From Yersinia entomophaga (lineage in GTDB: Bacteria > Pseudomonadota > Gammaproteobacteria > Enterobacterales > Enterobacteriaceae): a stretch of 64,000 nucleotides of DNA. The stretch is from the NCBI RefSeq assembly GCF_001656035.1, contig NZ_CP010029.1, forward strand, positions 3,966,074 to 4,030,073, written 5' to 3'. Shown piece by piece: positions 8,838 through 19,309 of this stretch. The stretch's first letter is position 1, and each line of letters starts with the position of its first letter. The notes under the pieces are model-generated. The model saw only the letters and a list, made by a program, of their open reading frames with translations. It ran no database searches and was not told the origin of the DNA. The position numbers and the translations under genes are program-made.

Positions 8838-10232
8838 TTATTTAAATTGTGCCAACAGCATGTTGCCTGTGTTTTTGAACGAGGTAACCAATTTATCTAG
8901 CTGACCGAACTGGATCTTGTAGCGTTCAATCGTGGCATTGATATTGGCTGTTGTTGAAATAACCTGTTTATCCAGATTTTTCAATGAACGGTTGATCCCG
9001 TCGGTTGCACTTTTCAGCGTACCTTTCGAGGTATCAAGGGCACCATTCAGCAGTTTATCCATTTGGGTAGCAAACCCGGTAGTTTCACCGTCCCCGGCAA
9101 AGAACTGGTTAACGCTGCCTGGTTTTTCTTTCAGCGCTTTATCCAGTTTCTCGTTGTCGATTTTCAGCTTCCCATTAAGATCCTGAGTGATCCCCAGGCT
9201 AGCTAAGGTTTTGACATCGCCGCCTTGAGCAGAAGATAACTGGGCTTTCAGTTGGGTCTGAATATTACGCAGCGTATTGTCACCGACCAATTCACCGTTG
9301 CCGGACGACTGCTCTTGACCCGCTTCAACCGCGGTATATTTGGTCAGTGAGCTAAAAGTGGTTTGCAGTGAGTTATAGGCATCAACAAAAGCCTGGATCG
9401 CATCTTTGGTCGCTTTGGGATCGCGTACCACACTCAGAACTTCTGGGGTGTCAGGTTTGGTGACGCTCTTCAACGTAAGCGTCACACCAGCAGGTGCATC
9501 GGTAATTACGTTACTTTGACGAGTAATATCAATGCCGTTGACTTTCAATTTGGCATCCGCTGCTGGAACGGTTTGCTTCATGCCATCGGTGCTGGTGCTT
9601 CCCGGCGTATAGTTCAGGATCTTGCCTAAATCATCATCGCCAGTCACGCTAACGGTCATTTCCGACTTGGTGCCGGTTTCTTTTGAAGTCAGCGAAAGGT
9701 AATAGGTATCGTCATCACCCTTCATTATACTGGCGGTAACATTGCCTTCCTGCTTGTTGATAGCATCGCGGATATCATTCAGGGAGGTTTTATCTTTTGC
9801 CAATGTAACTTCCATCGGCTTTTCTTGGCCAGGCTGAGTAATAGTAATGGTTCTTGTTTCATTACTATTGCCCAAATTATCTTTTGTGTTAGGCATCTTG
9901 CCGGATAGCAAGGATTGCGCCTTAGCCAATTGAGAAATTTCAATATTATAGCTACCGGCGCTGGCAGCACTGTCGGTTGTTGCACTAAATGCTTCATTTT
10001 TACTGCTGACCGACGTGCCGTTTATTGTGTCTGCTTTTTTCAGGGCCGCCGCAGCAGTTTCCACTTTTGCCAGTGCGTTTTGCAGCACGCCAAATGCAGA
10101 TAGTTTCCCTTTAAAGCTGGTTTGTTGCTGGGTCAGAGGGGTAAGACGCTTTTGTTCTGCTGCAGACAAACCGTCTAACAGTTCACTTAAATTCATTCCT
10201 GAACCGCTACCTAATGAGCTGATACTTGCCAT
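8838..10232 (-). CDS. fliD: Flagellar filament cap protein FliD
   Basis: 464 residues. FliD (HAP2) caps the filament tip and folds incoming flagellin subunits. Conserved coiled-coil ends are visible: N-terminal MASISSLGSGSGMNLSELLDGL and C-terminal TIERYKIQFGQLDKLVTSFKNTGNMLLAQF. The central domain is variable, as usual. A good AAGGAT ribosome site precedes the ATG, and a perfect sigma-28 promoter lies 35-61 bases upstream. First gene of fliDST, divergent from the flagellin genes. Confidence 0.96.
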   Translation of the reverse strand: MASISSLGSGSGMNLSELLDGLSAAEQKRLTPLTQQQTSFKGKLSAFGVLQNALAKVETAAAALKKADTINGTSVSSKNEAFSATTDSAASAGSYNIEISQLAKAQSLLSGKMPNTKDNLGNSNETRTITITQPGQEKPMEVTLAKDKTSLNDIRDAINKQEGNVTASIMKGDDDTYYLSLTSKETGTKSEMTVSVTGDDDLGKILNYTPGSTSTDGMKQTVPAADAKLKVNGIDITRQSNVITDAPAGVTLTLKSVTKPDTPEVLSVVRDPKATKDAIQAFVDAYNSLQTTFSSLTKYTAVEAGQEQSSGNGELVGDNTLRNIQTQLKAQLSSAQGGDVKTLASLGITQDLNGKLKIDNEKLDKALKEKPGSVNQFFAGDGETTGFATQMDKLLNGALDTSKGTLKSATDGINRSLKNLDKQVISTTANINATIERYKIQFGQLDKLVTSFKNTGNMLLAQFK

Positions 10233-10266
10233 GTCTAATCCTTAATATTCAAGTGTCGTGATAGCG

Positions 10267-10293
10267 TTATCGGCCAGGAGGAAAAAAAGTTTA
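10267..10293 (-). promoter_or_regulatory. Sigma-28 promoter of fliDST
   Basis: On the minus strand: TAAACTTT (10286-10293), 11-base spacer, GCCGATAA (10267-10274). This matches the enterobacterial FliA consensus TAAAGTTT-N11-GCCGATAA with one change in the -35 element. Confidence 0.92.
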
Positions 10294-10423
10294 CACATAA
10301 AATACAAATAGTGATGGATGGAATAGCGGGGCATTAAGTACAGCTATTTGCGCTATTGAACTGAATGACGGGTATATCGTGTGCATATTTATGCATCAAG
10401 GCAGAATGATTTCAATTGCGGAT

Positions 10424-10450
10424 TAAAGTTCTCGGCGCAGGTGCCGATAG
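10424..10450 (+). promoter_or_regulatory. Sigma-28 promoter of first flagellin gene
   Basis: TAAAGTTC (10424-10431), 11-base spacer, GCCGATAG (10443-10450). Only the last base of each box departs from consensus. The ATG follows 74 bases later. Confidence 0.93.
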
Positions 10451-10523
10451 CCTTTTGTGATGGCGACGATAACTCAGTCCAATCGCCAATAATACTCATT
10501 AGCTACATTGAAGGAATATCACT

Positions 10524-11729
10524 ATGGCGGTAATTAATACAAATAGCCTGTCTCTGATGACACAGAACAACCTGAACAAATCCCAGTCTTCTTTGGGCAC
10601 CGCCATTGAGCGTCTGTCTTCCGGCCTGCGTATCAACAGCGCGAAGGATGATGCAGCGGGTCAGGCGATTGCCAACCGTTTCACTTCTAACATTAACGGT
10701 TTGACTCAGGCTGCGCGTAACGCGAACGACGGTATTTCTCTGTCTCAGACCGCAGAAGGCGCGTTGGGCGAGATCAACAACAACCTGCAGCGCGTACGTG
10801 ATCTGACCGTTCAGGCACAAAGCAGCTCTAACTCTGCATCCGATATCGATTCCATCCAGTCTGAAGTTAACCAGCGTATGGAAGAAATCAACCGTGTGAC
10901 CAAGCAAACCGATTTCAACGGTATCAAAGTCCTGGACAACCGTACTGCGACCGATTCCAACTACGATTTCCAAGTGGGTTCTAAAGACGGCGAGAAAATC
11001 AGCATCGCTATCGGTTCAAGCGCGGGCTGGAACCTGGCAGCGGCGGGCGCCGGCGGCGTTTCTGGCGATACTGTCAACACTTACCAATTCAAAACGACTA
11101 CAGCGCTGGGTACTGCCCAAACTGATGTAACGACGAAAAAAACCGACTTTGATACCAAAACGGCTGACGCTGCGGCGAAAAACAGCGCTTATCTGGCTGC
11201 GAAAGCAATCTCTGATGCATCTGGCGTAGCGGGTGATGTTGCTGCAACCGCAACAGCTAAAACCGCATTTGATACCGCCACTACCGCTGTCGGTACTGCC
11301 AATACTGCATTGACCGCCTCTAACGCGGCCTTCAAAACGGCCTTGGATACATCAACGGCCGCTGGTGAAGCGGTTAATGGCAATGCACGTACCGTTGCAG
11401 CTAAAGGTTTTGATGTACTGAAAGGTAATGTGGATTCAGCTGGTCTGGCTGTCGGTACGACGCCATTGGCTGATATCGATAAAGCCCTGAAAGCGGTCGA
11501 TACTCAGCGCAGCGTGCTGGGTGCGTCTCAGAACCGTTTTGAGTCAACCATCACCAACCTGAACAACACTGTAAACAACCTGACTTCCGCACGTAGCCGT
11601 ATTCAGGATGCCGATTACTCTACCGAAGTGTCCAACATGAGCCGTGCGCAGATCCTGCAGCAGGCAGGGACTTCCGTATTGGCACAGGCTAACCAGGTTC
11701 CACAAACTGTCTTGTCTCTGCTGCGTTAA
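10524..11729 (+). CDS. fliC: Flagellin, copy 1
   Basis: 401 residues. Filament subunit. The N-terminal D0/D1 ([20 protein letters not shown]...) and C-terminal D1/D0 ([37 protein letters not shown] to SLLR) are fully conserved. The middle (about 190-300) is a short Ala/Thr/Lys-rich segment with repeat-like [13 protein letters not shown] phrases, so the surface domain is small. AAGGAATATCACT precedes the ATG. The first about 180 codons are almost identical in DNA to copy 2, indicating recent exchange. It has its own sigma-28 promoter and terminator. Lysines in the variable part are possible targets of the FliB methylase downstream. Confidence 0.96.
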   Translation: MAVINTNSLSLMTQNNLNKSQSSLGTAIERLSSGLRINSAKDDAAGQAIANRFTSNINGLTQAARNANDGISLSQTAEGALGEINNNLQRVRDLTVQAQSSSNSASDIDSIQSEVNQRMEEINRVTKQTDFNGIKVLDNRTATDSNYDFQVGSKDGEKISIAIGSSAGWNLAAAGAGGVSGDTVNTYQFKTTTALGTAQTDVTTKKTDFDTKTADAAAKNSAYLAAKAISDASGVAGDVAATATAKTAFDTATTAVGTANTALTASNAAFKTALDTSTAAGEAVNGNARTVAAKGFDVLKGNVDSAGLAVGTTPLADIDKALKAVDTQRSVLGASQNRFESTITNLNNTVNNLTSARSRIQDADYSTEVSNMSRAQILQQAGTSVLAQANQVPQTVLSLLR

Positions 11730-11751
11730 TTCCCCGTCGAGCAGGATATCG

Positions 11752-11777
11752 AGCCTCCGCATTGCGGGGGCTTTTTT
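11752..11777 (+). terminator. Terminator of flagellin copy 1
   Basis: AGCCTCCGC pairs with GCGGGGGCT around loop ATT (one G-T pair), followed by TTTTTT. Confidence 0.88.
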
Positions 11778-11822
11778 GTGTTTGTTATTTATTGGTTTTT
11801 TAATAAAAACACGCGATTTAAT

Positions 11823-11849
11823 TAAAGCTATGAATGCATGTGCCGATAA
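11823..11849 (+). promoter_or_regulatory. Sigma-28 promoter of second flagellin gene
   Basis: TAAAGCTA (11823-11830), 11-base spacer, GCCGATAA (11842-11849). The -10 element is perfect and the -35 element has two changes, so it may be slightly weaker than the promoter of copy 1. Confidence 0.9.
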
Positions 11850-11922
11850 ATAAAGGGACGGTGATTGAAGCCGTAGGCAAGAAGCCTAAACATTAGCCGA
11901 AACATATTTAAGGAATAATACC

Positions 11923-13002
11923 ATGGCGGTAATTAACACTAACAGCCTGTCTCTGATGACACAGAACAACCTGAATAAATCCCAGTCTTCTTTAGGCACC
12001 GCCATTGAGCGTCTGTCTTCTGGTCTGCGTATTAACAGTGCCAAGGATGATGCTGCGGGTCAGGCGATCGCCAACCGTTTCACTTCAAACATCAACGGTC
12101 TGACTCAGGCTGCGCGTAACGCGAACGACGGTATTTCTCTGTCTCAGACCGCAGAAGGCGCGTTGGGTGAGATCAACAACAACCTGCAGCGCGTACGTGA
12201 TCTGACCGTTCAGGCACAAAGCAGCTCTAACTCTGCATCCGATATCGATTCCATCCAGTCTGAAGTTAACCAGCGTATGGAAGAAATCAACCGTGTGACC
12301 AAGCAAACCGATTTCAACGGTATCAAAGTCCTGGACAACCGTACTGCGACCGATTCCAACTACGATTTCCAAGTGGGTTCTAAAGACGGCGAGAAAATCA
12401 GCATCGCTATCGGTTCAAGCGCGGGCTGGAACCTGGCAGCGGCGGGCGCCGGCGGCATTTCTAGCGATACTGTCAATACTTACGCATTTACTAAGAAAGC
12501 TGCGGTTGATACAGCACAAACTGATTACGACGCGAAGAAAAAAATCTCTGATGCCGATGCCACTAAACTGCCTGACACCGCTACAGCTAAAGCGACTCTT
12601 GATGCCAAAATGAAAGAAGCGACTGACGCAGGCGAAGCGGTTAACGGTAACGTGCGTACCGTTGCTGCCAAAGGCTTCGACGTACTGAAAGGCACCGTGA
12701 CCGGTGGCGCCGCCGGTACCGCAGATGCCGGTGGTCCTTTGGCTGCTATCGATAAAGCCCTGAAAGCGGTTGATACTCAGCGCAGTACTTTGGGTGCATC
12801 TCAGAACCGTTTTGAGTCAACCATCACCAACCTGAACAACACCGTAAACAACCTGACTTCCGCGCGTAGCCGTATTCAGGATGCCGATTACTCTACCGAA
12901 GTGTCCAACATGAGCCGTGCGCAGATCCTGCAGCAGGCGGGGACTTCCGTATTGGCACAGGCTAACCAGGTTCCGCAGACCGTATTGTCTCTGCTGCGTT
13001 AA
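11923..13002 (+). CDS. fliC: Flagellin, copy 2
   Basis: 359 residues, a shorter paralogue of the upstream gene. The conserved N- and C-terminal polymerisation domains are essentially identical to copy 1. The central region (about 185-265) differs completely in length and sequence ([17 protein letters not shown]...). AAGGAATAATACC precedes the ATG. Separate promoter and terminator let it be expressed independently. Tandem flagellin genes are known in Yersinia enterocolitica; which copy dominates cannot be told here. Confidence 0.95.
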   Translation: MAVINTNSLSLMTQNNLNKSQSSLGTAIERLSSGLRINSAKDDAAGQAIANRFTSNINGLTQAARNANDGISLSQTAEGALGEINNNLQRVRDLTVQAQSSSNSASDIDSIQSEVNQRMEEINRVTKQTDFNGIKVLDNRTATDSNYDFQVGSKDGEKISIAIGSSAGWNLAAAGAGGISSDTVNTYAFTKKAAVDTAQTDYDAKKKISDADATKLPDTATAKATLDAKMKEATDAGEAVNGNVRTVAAKGFDVLKGTVTGGAAGTADAGGPLAAIDKALKAVDTQRSTLGASQNRFESTITNLNNTVNNLTSARSRIQDADYSTEVSNMSRAQILQQAGTSVLAQANQVPQTVLSLLR

Positions 13003-13023
13003 TTTGGTCAGGGTTAATCATAC

Positions 13024-13047
13024 AAAGGCGGCTCTTAGCCGCCTTTT
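13024..13047 (+). terminator. Terminator of flagellin copy 2
   Basis: AAAGGCGGCT pairs with AGCCGCCTTT around loop CTT, followed by a short T-run. Confidence 0.9.
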
Positions 13048-13123
13048 GTCATAGGGTAGCATCCCCAGAAGGGTATTAGCCTATGATACATGCAAGCATT
13101 CCAGCAACGGGAAGGGGTATTAA

Positions 13124-14329
13124 GTGAAAGAACTTCAGGTCATTCAGCCAGATTATGTGGCTAACTTTAGCTGTGTAGGCTCCGCCTGCCGCGACCATTG
13201 CTGTAAACGCTGGAGTATTACCCTCGATAAAGAGACTTATCGAAAATATGCGAAAAGCCAGAATGCGGATATCAGACGTATCGCTGTAACCAATATTATT
13301 GTTAGTAAGAAAAGTCAGGCAAACTGGGCTTCAATAAAATTGAATGAAGAACAAAACTGCCCTTATTTAGATGAAGAACGTCTGTGTAATGTGCATAAAC
13401 GTCTGGGAGGGAGGGCATTAAGCGTTACTTGTGCCACCTATCCGCGTATGGAGCACATATATAAGAAGCAAAAATTAAATACGTTAACCATTTCCTGTCC
13501 GGAAGCAGCGCGCCAGGTATTGCTGAATCCTAATGCATTAAATATGCAAGCGACGACTATTACTCAAACGGGAAATTTTAAAGCTTCTGATCTGAATATG
13601 GAAAATCAGTTGGTTAATCTGTTCTGCGCTAATTTAATTATGCCGGAGCAAAGCCGTATTGAAGAAAATATTTACGCCATCACATCATTCTTGCTGTATT
13701 ACCAAAAATTAAGTGGTGATGTAGAAAGCAAGTTACCCGCAATGGAAGCTGCCTTTGGTGATTTGGTGAATAAATTACAGAATGGAGATATTGCAGGATA
13801 TCTTAGTAACATTCCATTTAATCAGGGACTTCAGTGGCAGTTATTAATGCGGTTGCAGAAGTTTACTACTGACGCACCTCACGCGCGCGGCCGCGAAACG
13901 TTATTTGCTTATTTGGGACATTTAATCAACCATTTGGTGATCGATTTTGATAATGAGCAGTTGGAAGAACGGATGAAACAGTTGGGTAACATATGGAATG
14001 AGCAGGCGATGCCTTTCCTAAAACAGCGTCCTTATCTGCTGCGTAACTATTTCCTATACCGTTTACACCACGACCAGTTTGCAATGAAAGGCGATCAACC
14101 TCTGCTAAAAAGCCTGTATCTCCTGGTGGTCGATTATTTCTTTATCAAGTCGTTGATCAGCGCTCATTTGATTAAAATTGGCGATCTGACCGAAGAACAT
14201 GTCATCGATATTTTCTACTCCTATCACACTTTCCGCCAGCATAGCGCCAAGGCCACCGCCGATTTTATCCATGAAATCGACCAAGTCAAAGTGAACGACG
14301 ATTTATCTCTTTTGCAACTGCTGGTGTAG
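13124..14329 (+). CDS. fliB: Flagellin lysine-N-methylase FliB
   Basis: 401 residues, GTG start with GGGAAGGGG upstream. FliB methylates lysines on flagellin in Salmonella and relatives, which affects filament surface and adhesion. The N-terminus carries the cysteine cluster [14 protein letters not shown] (about 13-26). Further cysteines in [19 protein letters not shown] and SVTCATYPR suggest an Fe-S centre. It follows both flagellin genes directly, as expected for a modification enzyme. Family identity is clear; target lysines here are inference. Confidence 0.92.
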   Translation: MKELQVIQPDYVANFSCVGSACRDHCCKRWSITLDKETYRKYAKSQNADIRRIAVTNIIVSKKSQANWASIKLNEEQNCPYLDEERLCNVHKRLGGRALSVTCATYPRMEHIYKKQKLNTLTISCPEAARQVLLNPNALNMQATTITQTGNFKASDLNMENQLVNLFCANLIMPEQSRIEENIYAITSFLLYYQKLSGDVESKLPAMEAAFGDLVNKLQNGDIAGYLSNIPFNQGLQWQLLMRLQKFTTDAPHARGRETLFAYLGHLINHLVIDFDNEQLEERMKQLGNIWNEQAMPFLKQRPYLLRNYFLYRLHHDQFAMKGDQPLLKSLYLLVVDYFFIKSLISAHLIKIGDLTEEHVIDIFYSYHTFRQHSAKATADFIHEIDQVKVNDDLSLLQLLV

Positions 14330-14517
14330 TCAAACGTGCTGTGGCGCAGGTTTAAATTGGCCTGTGCCAACTATTTTATGCAGAAATGTTTTGTCACTCC
14401 CGAACTAAAAAAGCGCATAAGGCAAATAGCCGCCCTTTTCTATGTCTATTCCGGCGATTGTCTGCGTGACCTGACAGGATAATGGTACGACTCTCTTACC
14501 CGTAGGTGCCTGTCATA

Positions 14518-15240
14518 GTGAGCGATCTATATACCGCCGAAGGCGTGATGGATAAAAATTCCCTCTGGCAACGCTACGTTCCTCTGGTTCGCCACGAGGC
14601 ACTGCGTTTGCAGGTTCGCCTGCCTGCCAGTGTAGAACTGGATGACCTGCTGCAAGCTGGTGGCATTGGGCTGCTTAACGCCGTCGAACGCTACGATGCG
14701 CTACAGGGAACCGCCTTTACCACCTATGCCGTGCAACGTATTCGCGGTGCAATGCTGGATGAGCTGCGTAGCCGCGATTGGGCACCGCGCAGCGTACGCC
14801 GCAATGCGCGCGAAGTGGCACAGGCTATGCGTCAGGTTGAACAAAAAGTCGGGCGACCGGCGACGGAACAAGAGGTTGCCCAGATTCTGGATATCAATCT
14901 GGATGAATACCGCCAAATCTTATTGGATACCAATAATAGCCAGCTGTTCTCCTACGATGAGTGGCGGGAAGAGCATGGCGAAAGCGTTGAACCCGTATTG
15001 GAAGGGCATGATGATGCCAATCCGTTGCAGCACCTGTTGGAAGGGAATCTCCGTCAGCGCGTCATTGAAGCGATCGAGGCATTGCCTGAGCGCGAGAAAA
15101 TGGTGCTGACGCTGTATTACCAGGAAGAGCTGAACCTGAAGGAAATCGGCGCAGTGCTAGAGGTGGGGGAATCCCGCGTCAGCCAGCTTCATAGCCAGGC
15201 GATTAAACGCTTACGTGCCCGCCTGAATAACGACTCTTAA
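14518..15240 (+). CDS. fliA: Flagellar sigma factor FliA (sigma-28)
   Basis: 240 residues. It directs RNA polymerase to class 3 flagellar promoters such as those listed at 10267, 10424 and 11823. Region 2 (DDLLQAGGIGLLNAVERYD) and region 4 (LPEREKMVLTLYYQEELNLKEIG, GESRVSQLHSQAIKRLR) are intact. Start GTG 14518 is chosen because it aligns with the E. coli N-terminus (xSLYTAEGVMDK). GTG 14506 in frame is possible. GTAGGTG lies about 10 bases upstream. It heads the fliA-fliZ pair. Confidence 0.95.
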   Translation: MSDLYTAEGVMDKNSLWQRYVPLVRHEALRLQVRLPASVELDDLLQAGGIGLLNAVERYDALQGTAFTTYAVQRIRGAMLDELRSRDWAPRSVRRNAREVAQAMRQVEQKVGRPATEQEVAQILDINLDEYRQILLDTNNSQLFSYDEWREEHGESVEPVLEGHDDANPLQHLLEGNLRQRVIEAIEALPEREKMVLTLYYQEELNLKEIGAVLEVGESRVSQLHSQAIKRLRARLNNDS

Positions 15241-15295
15241 TTCACATTCGCTCAATTTTATTTTTTGCTTTAGCCTAATTTATGCAGGTCTTCTT

Positions 15296-15805
15296 ATGTC
15301 TGGACTTACCTTAAAGAAAAGGCCGCTGAGCCGCTATCTAAAAGATTATAAACACACCCAAACCCACTGCTCGCACTGTAATAAACAATTGGAACGTATG
15401 GCGTTGGTTTTCCGCGGGCAAATTATTAATAAAGAAGCCATTGCCGGAATGGATCAACCGATTGACGATCAGGTCTGGGTTAATTTACAAAATGAGCTGA
15501 CGGCGCTGTGCCGTTTTTGCAGTGAAATATATTGTAATAGCTCGCCGGGCTATTTTGACATTATGGCATTCAAACAATATTTATTTGAACAAACTGAGAT
15601 GAGTCACAGTACCGTTAGGGAATATGTGGTGCGTCTGCGTCGTTTAGATGAAATGCTGGTAGCCAGTAATTATCCGGCAGAGAAATTTGCCAGTGAGACC
15701 ATGCATCAGCGAATTATCGATGATCTGCCAAATGCGGCACATAATAATTATCGCATTGCATTGCGAAAATACGATCAATATTTGGCCTGGCAAAAAAATT
15801 ACTAA
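15296..15805 (+). CDS. fliZ: Flagellar regulatory protein FliZ
   Basis: 169 residues. FliZ modulates flagellar and sigma-S dependent genes by binding DNA that resembles sigma-S promoters. LKKRPLSRYLKDYKHTQTHCSHC at the N-terminus is diagnostic. The C-terminal half is a phage-integrase-like SAM fold (MSHSTVREYVVRLRRLDEML). It lies 55 bases after fliA and is followed by a strong terminator. Confidence 0.95.
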   Translation: MSGLTLKKRPLSRYLKDYKHTQTHCSHCNKQLERMALVFRGQIINKEAIAGMDQPIDDQVWVNLQNELTALCRFCSEIYCNSSPGYFDIMAFKQYLFEQTEMSHSTVREYVVRLRRLDEMLVASNYPAEKFASETMHQRIIDDLPNAAHNNYRIALRKYDQYLAWQKNY

Positions 15806-15826
15806 ATTTTATTCAGCTATTGATTG

Positions 15827-15863
15827 ACGCCCGACGGTGGAATATTGCCTCGTCGGGCGTTTT
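15827..15863 (+). terminator. Terminator of fliAZ
   Basis: ACGCCCGACG (15827-15836) pairs with CGTCGGGCGT (15851-15860), followed by TTT. Confidence 0.9.
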
Positions 15864-15974
15864 GCATTTATATACTCTAATAATCGATTTAGCCTTCACT
15901 AAAAGTCAGTGATTAATCATCTGACATCTGATAAATCTATAGAATCGTTCTATTTCATTCCTTTTGGAGGATCT

Positions 15975-16964
15975 GTGACTCTTCAACAAAAACTGGCGCA
16001 ATTTCCGCGTCTGGATCTGGTTGGGCATACCACGCCATTAGAAAAACTTTCCCGCTTGTCTGATTATTTGGGTCGTGAAATTTACATCAAACGAGACGAT
16101 GTCACGCCGGTTGCTCTGGGGGGGAATAAACTGCGCAAACTGGAGTTTTTGGCTGCAGAAGCCTTACAGCAGGGCGCGGATACGCTGGTCACAGCGGGGG
16201 CCATTCAATCTAACCACGTTCGGCAAACTGCCGCCGTTGCAGCCAAGCTAGGCTTACATTGCGTGGCACTGCTGGAAAATCCGATGGGAACGCAAGCAGA
16301 AAACTATCTGAGCAATGGTAACCGCCTACTATTGGACCTATTTAATGCGGAAGTGGTGATGTGTGACGCTTTGGTCGACCCCAATGCGCAGTTGGCTGAG
16401 CTGGCGACTCGATTGGAGGCGCAGGGATTTCGTCCTTATGTGGTGCCGGTGGGTGGCTCTAATGCCTTGGGAGCCTTGGGTTACATTCAGTGCTCGCTGG
16501 AGATAGCCGCGCAGTCGCAGGGCAAAGTTAATTTCAGTTCAGTCGTAGTGGCATCCGGTAGTGCAGGAACTCATGCCGGTCTGGCGGTGGGTTTACAACA
16601 GTTATTGCCGGAAGTGGAGTTGATTGGTGTGACCGTTTCACGCAAAGCCGAAGAGCAGCGGCCAAAAGTGGCGCAAATTCAGCGAGACCTGGCTCTTTCC
16701 CTCGGTATTTCTAGTGTTGCGGATATCAATCTGTGGGATGAATACTTTGGCCCGCAGTACGGTATCCCTAATGATGAAGGCACGGCGGCTGTGCAGTTAT
16801 TGGCGCAGCAGGAAGGGGTGTTACTGGACCCGGTTTATACCGGTAAAGCCATGGCTGGGCTGATCGACGGGCTGGCACAACAGCGCTTTTGTGATAACGG
16901 GCCAATATTATTTATCCATACCGGTGGCGCGCCGGCGTTGTTTGCCTATCATCCTCATATATGA
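15975..16964 (+). CDS. dcyD: D-cysteine desulfhydrase
   Basis: 329 residues, PLP-dependent. It degrades D-cysteine to pyruvate, H2S and ammonia. The PLP lysine is in [10 protein letters not shown] and the family phrases [24 protein letters not shown] and [14 protein letters not shown] are clear. Start GTG 15975 is chosen over upstream in-frame codons because GGAGG lies four bases before it and the length then matches E. coli DcyD (328). The gene heads a sulfur-amino-acid operon with the cystine transporter downstream, the standard enterobacterial arrangement after fliAZ. Confidence 0.94.
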   Translation: MTLQQKLAQFPRLDLVGHTTPLEKLSRLSDYLGREIYIKRDDVTPVALGGNKLRKLEFLAAEALQQGADTLVTAGAIQSNHVRQTAAVAAKLGLHCVALLENPMGTQAENYLSNGNRLLLDLFNAEVVMCDALVDPNAQLAELATRLEAQGFRPYVVPVGGSNALGALGYIQCSLEIAAQSQGKVNFSSVVVASGSAGTHAGLAVGLQQLLPEVELIGVTVSRKAEEQRPKVAQIQRDLALSLGISSVADINLWDEYFGPQYGIPNDEGTAAVQLLAQQEGVLLDPVYTGKAMAGLIDGLAQQRFCDNGPILFIHTGGAPALFAYHPHI

Positions 16965-17082
16965 GGATCGATATTATTTATTCCATTTTCAACTATAGTT
17001 ATCAGGTTATATTCCTTTATTTGATTCCTAAGACTGATAACGTAGCGATATCAAAACGATAAACATGACAATCGGGGTATCT

Positions 17083-17883
17083 ATGGGCTTTTCAATTGTA
17101 CGTCGTCGAGTGGTTCTGGGCATGATGGCGGTGGCACTGGCAACGGGCTTGAACGTCAAATCCTATGCGGCAGGCGATCTGTTGGATCAGGTTAAGCAAC
17201 GTGGAACTCTCATTGTCGGGCTGGAAGGAACTTATCCGCCGTTTAGCTTCCAGGGTGAAGACGGCAAGCTGACCGGTTTCGAAGTGGATTTCGCTAATGC
17301 ATTGGCGGAACACATGGGGGTGAAGGCCAAAATACAGCCTACCAAATGGGACGGTATGCTTGCATCGCTGGAATCTAAACGGATTGATGTCGCTATCAAC
17401 CAGGTAACTATTTCCGAAGATCGTAAGAAAAAATACGATTTCTCAACGCCTTATACAATTTCCGGTATTCAGGTTCTGGTTAAAAAGGGCAACGAAGGCA
17501 AATTCAACAAGCCGGAAGATTTGCAGGGTAAGAAGGTCGGTGTCGGTTTGGGCAGTAACTATGAACAATGGTTGCGAGCCAATCTGAAAGGCGTCGATAT
17601 TCGTACTTATGATGATGACCCAACTAAATATCAGGATCTGCGTATTGGTCGTACCGATGCCATTCTGGTTGACCGTTTAGCCGCGCTGGATCTGGTGAAG
17701 AAAACCGGTGATACCTTGGTTGTTGCGGGTCCGGCTTTTGCTCGTCAGGAGTCTGGCGTAGCGCTGCGGAAAAATAATCCGGAGCTATTGGCGGCGATCA
17801 ATCAAGCAATTGCTGAAATGCAAAAAGATGGCACTTTGGCGAAAATTTCAGAGAAATATTTTGGTGCGGACGTAACTAAATAA
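17083..17883 (+). CDS. tcyJ: Periplasmic cystine-binding protein
   Basis: 266 residues, formerly FliY. It captures L-cystine (and similar diamino acids) in the periplasm for the TcyLN ABC transporter. An N-terminal signal peptide (RRRVVLGMMAVALATGLNVKSYA) is followed by the SBP-3 family core with YPPFSFQGEDGKLTGFEVDF and AINQVTISEDRKKKYDFSTPY. ATG 17083 is preferred over ATG 17065 because GGGG sits before it and the length then matches orthologues. Its stop overlaps the start of tcyL (TAATG). Confidence 0.94.
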   Translation: MGFSIVRRRVVLGMMAVALATGLNVKSYAAGDLLDQVKQRGTLIVGLEGTYPPFSFQGEDGKLTGFEVDFANALAEHMGVKAKIQPTKWDGMLASLESKRIDVAINQVTISEDRKKKYDFSTPYTISGIQVLVKKGNEGKFNKPEDLQGKKVGVGLGSNYEQWLRANLKGVDIRTYDDDPTKYQDLRIGRTDAILVDRLAALDLVKKTGDTLVVAGPAFARQESGVALRKNNPELLAAINQAIAEMQKDGTLAKISEKYFGADVTK

Positions 17884-18545
17884 TGCAAGAAAGTATTCAA
17901 CTGGTGCTGGATTCAGCACCATTTTTACTGAAAGGTGCCTGGTTAACCCTCCAGCTTAGTCTGGGGGGAATGTTTCTGGGATTAGCGCTGGGCTTTATGC
18001 TGGCTATGATGCGTTTGTCCCATTTTTTACCTTTTTCACTGTTTTCCCGTTTCTACGTTTCAATATTTCGTGGCACGCCGTTGATCGCCCAGTTGTTTAT
18101 GATTTATTACGGTTTACCGCAATTCAACATTGAACTGGACCCAATGCCGGCTGCATTGCTCGGTTTATCTCTAAATACCGCCGCTTATACCTCGGAAACG
18201 CTAAGGGCTGCTATTTCTTCTATTGAGAAAGGGCAGTGGGAAGCCGCGGCCAGTATCGGTATGACGCGCTGGCAGACCCTATATCGGGTGATTCTGCCGC
18301 AGGCCGGGCGTACGGCGCTCCCGCCGTTGGGCAACAGCTTTATCGGGCTGGTAAAAGATACTTCCCTAGCGGCAACGATTCAGGTGCCGGAGCTGTTCCG
18401 TCAGGCACAGTTAGTGACTTCGCGTACATTGGAAGTCTTTACCATGTATCTGGCCGCGTCGTTGATTTACTGGATGATGGCTACGTTGTTGTCGGCGTTA
18501 CAGAATCGACTAGAAGCACATGTTAATCGTCAGGATCAGGAGTAA
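17883..18545 (+). CDS. tcyL: Cystine ABC transporter permease
   Basis: 220 residues (E. coli YecS). Inner-membrane permease of the HisM/GlnP type. The EAA loop is visible at EKGQWEAAASIGMTRWQTLYRVILPQA. About five hydrophobic helices are present. Its start overlaps the tcyJ stop by one base and tcyN follows after two bases, so the three are translationally coupled. Confidence 0.95.
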   Translation: MQESIQLVLDSAPFLLKGAWLTLQLSLGGMFLGLALGFMLAMMRLSHFLPFSLFSRFYVSIFRGTPLIAQLFMIYYGLPQFNIELDPMPAALLGLSLNTAAYTSETLRAAISSIEKGQWEAAASIGMTRWQTLYRVILPQAGRTALPPLGNSFIGLVKDTSLAATIQVPELFRQAQLVTSRTLEVFTMYLAASLIYWMMATLLSALQNRLEAHVNRQDQE

Positions 18546-18547
18546 CG

Positions 18548-19303
18548 ATGAGTACCATTGAAGTGAAGAAATTGACCAAGCAATTTAACGGTCAACAGGT
18601 ACTACGTGGCATCGATCTACAGGTAAATACTGGCGAAGTGGTGGCGATTATTGGGCCGAGTGGCTCAGGTAAAACGACCTTGTTGCGTAGCATTAATCTG
18701 TTGGAAATTCCTGACTCTGGCACTATTCGCGTTGGTGATATTCAGATTGACGGTTCTAAACCTATTAGTAAGCAGCAAAAACAGGTACGAGCGCTGCGTC
18801 AGCAGGTGGGGTTTGTGTTCCAGAACTTCAATTTATTCCCTCATCGTTCCGTGTTGGAAAATATCATTGAAGGGCCGGTGATTGTGAAAGGGGAAAAGCG
18901 CGAATCCGCAGAGAAAAGGGCGCGCGAGTTGCTGGCAAAAGTCGGGTTGAGCGGCAAGGAGAATGCCTATCCGCGCCGTCTTTCGGGTGGGCAGCAGCAG
19001 CGAGTGGCGATAGCAAGGGCTTTGGCGATGCAGCCTGAAGTGATTTTATTCGATGAGCCGACTTCGGCGTTGGATCCAGAGCTGGTGGGCGAGGTATTAA
19101 ACACCATTCGAGCTTTAGCGGAAGAACGACGCACTATGGTGATCGTGACTCACGAAATGAGTTTTGCTCGCGATGTGGCTGACAGGGCGATCTTTATGGA
19201 TCACGGGCAGATCGTCGAGCAGGGGGTAGCGAAGGCGTTGTTTGCAAATCCGCAGCATGAGCGTACCAAGCAGTTTTTAGATAAGTTTCTGAATAATAGA
19301 TAA
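18548..19303 (+). CDS. tcyN: Cystine ABC transporter ATP-binding protein
   Basis: 251 residues (E. coli YecC). Walker A GPSGSGKTT (about 37-45), signature LSGGQQQR, Walker B VILFDEPTSALDPE and switch His in VTHEMSF are all intact. It powers cystine import with TcyJ and TcyL. Last gene of the dcyD-tcyJLN operon. A GC-rich non-coding block follows at once. Confidence 0.95.
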   Translation: MSTIEVKKLTKQFNGQQVLRGIDLQVNTGEVVAIIGPSGSGKTTLLRSINLLEIPDSGTIRVGDIQIDGSKPISKQQKQVRALRQQVGFVFQNFNLFPHRSVLENIIEGPVIVKGEKRESAEKRARELLAKVGLSGKENAYPRRLSGGQQQRVAIARALAMQPEVILFDEPTSALDPELVGEVLNTIRALAEERRTMVIVTHEMSFARDVADRAIFMDHGQIVEQGVAKALFANPQHERTKQFLDKFLNNR

Positions 19304-19309
19304 TGTTTG

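Noticed and set aside
10503..10973. Long minus-strand frame opposite flagellin copy 1 (and a similar one opposite copy 2)
   Set aside because: It is the antisense shadow of a highly biased gene; it repeats in copy 2 only because the DNA is duplicated.
14401..14500. Sigma-28 promoter for fliA
   Set aside because: TAAA and GCCG elements are present near 14406-14433, but spacing is far from 11 bases.
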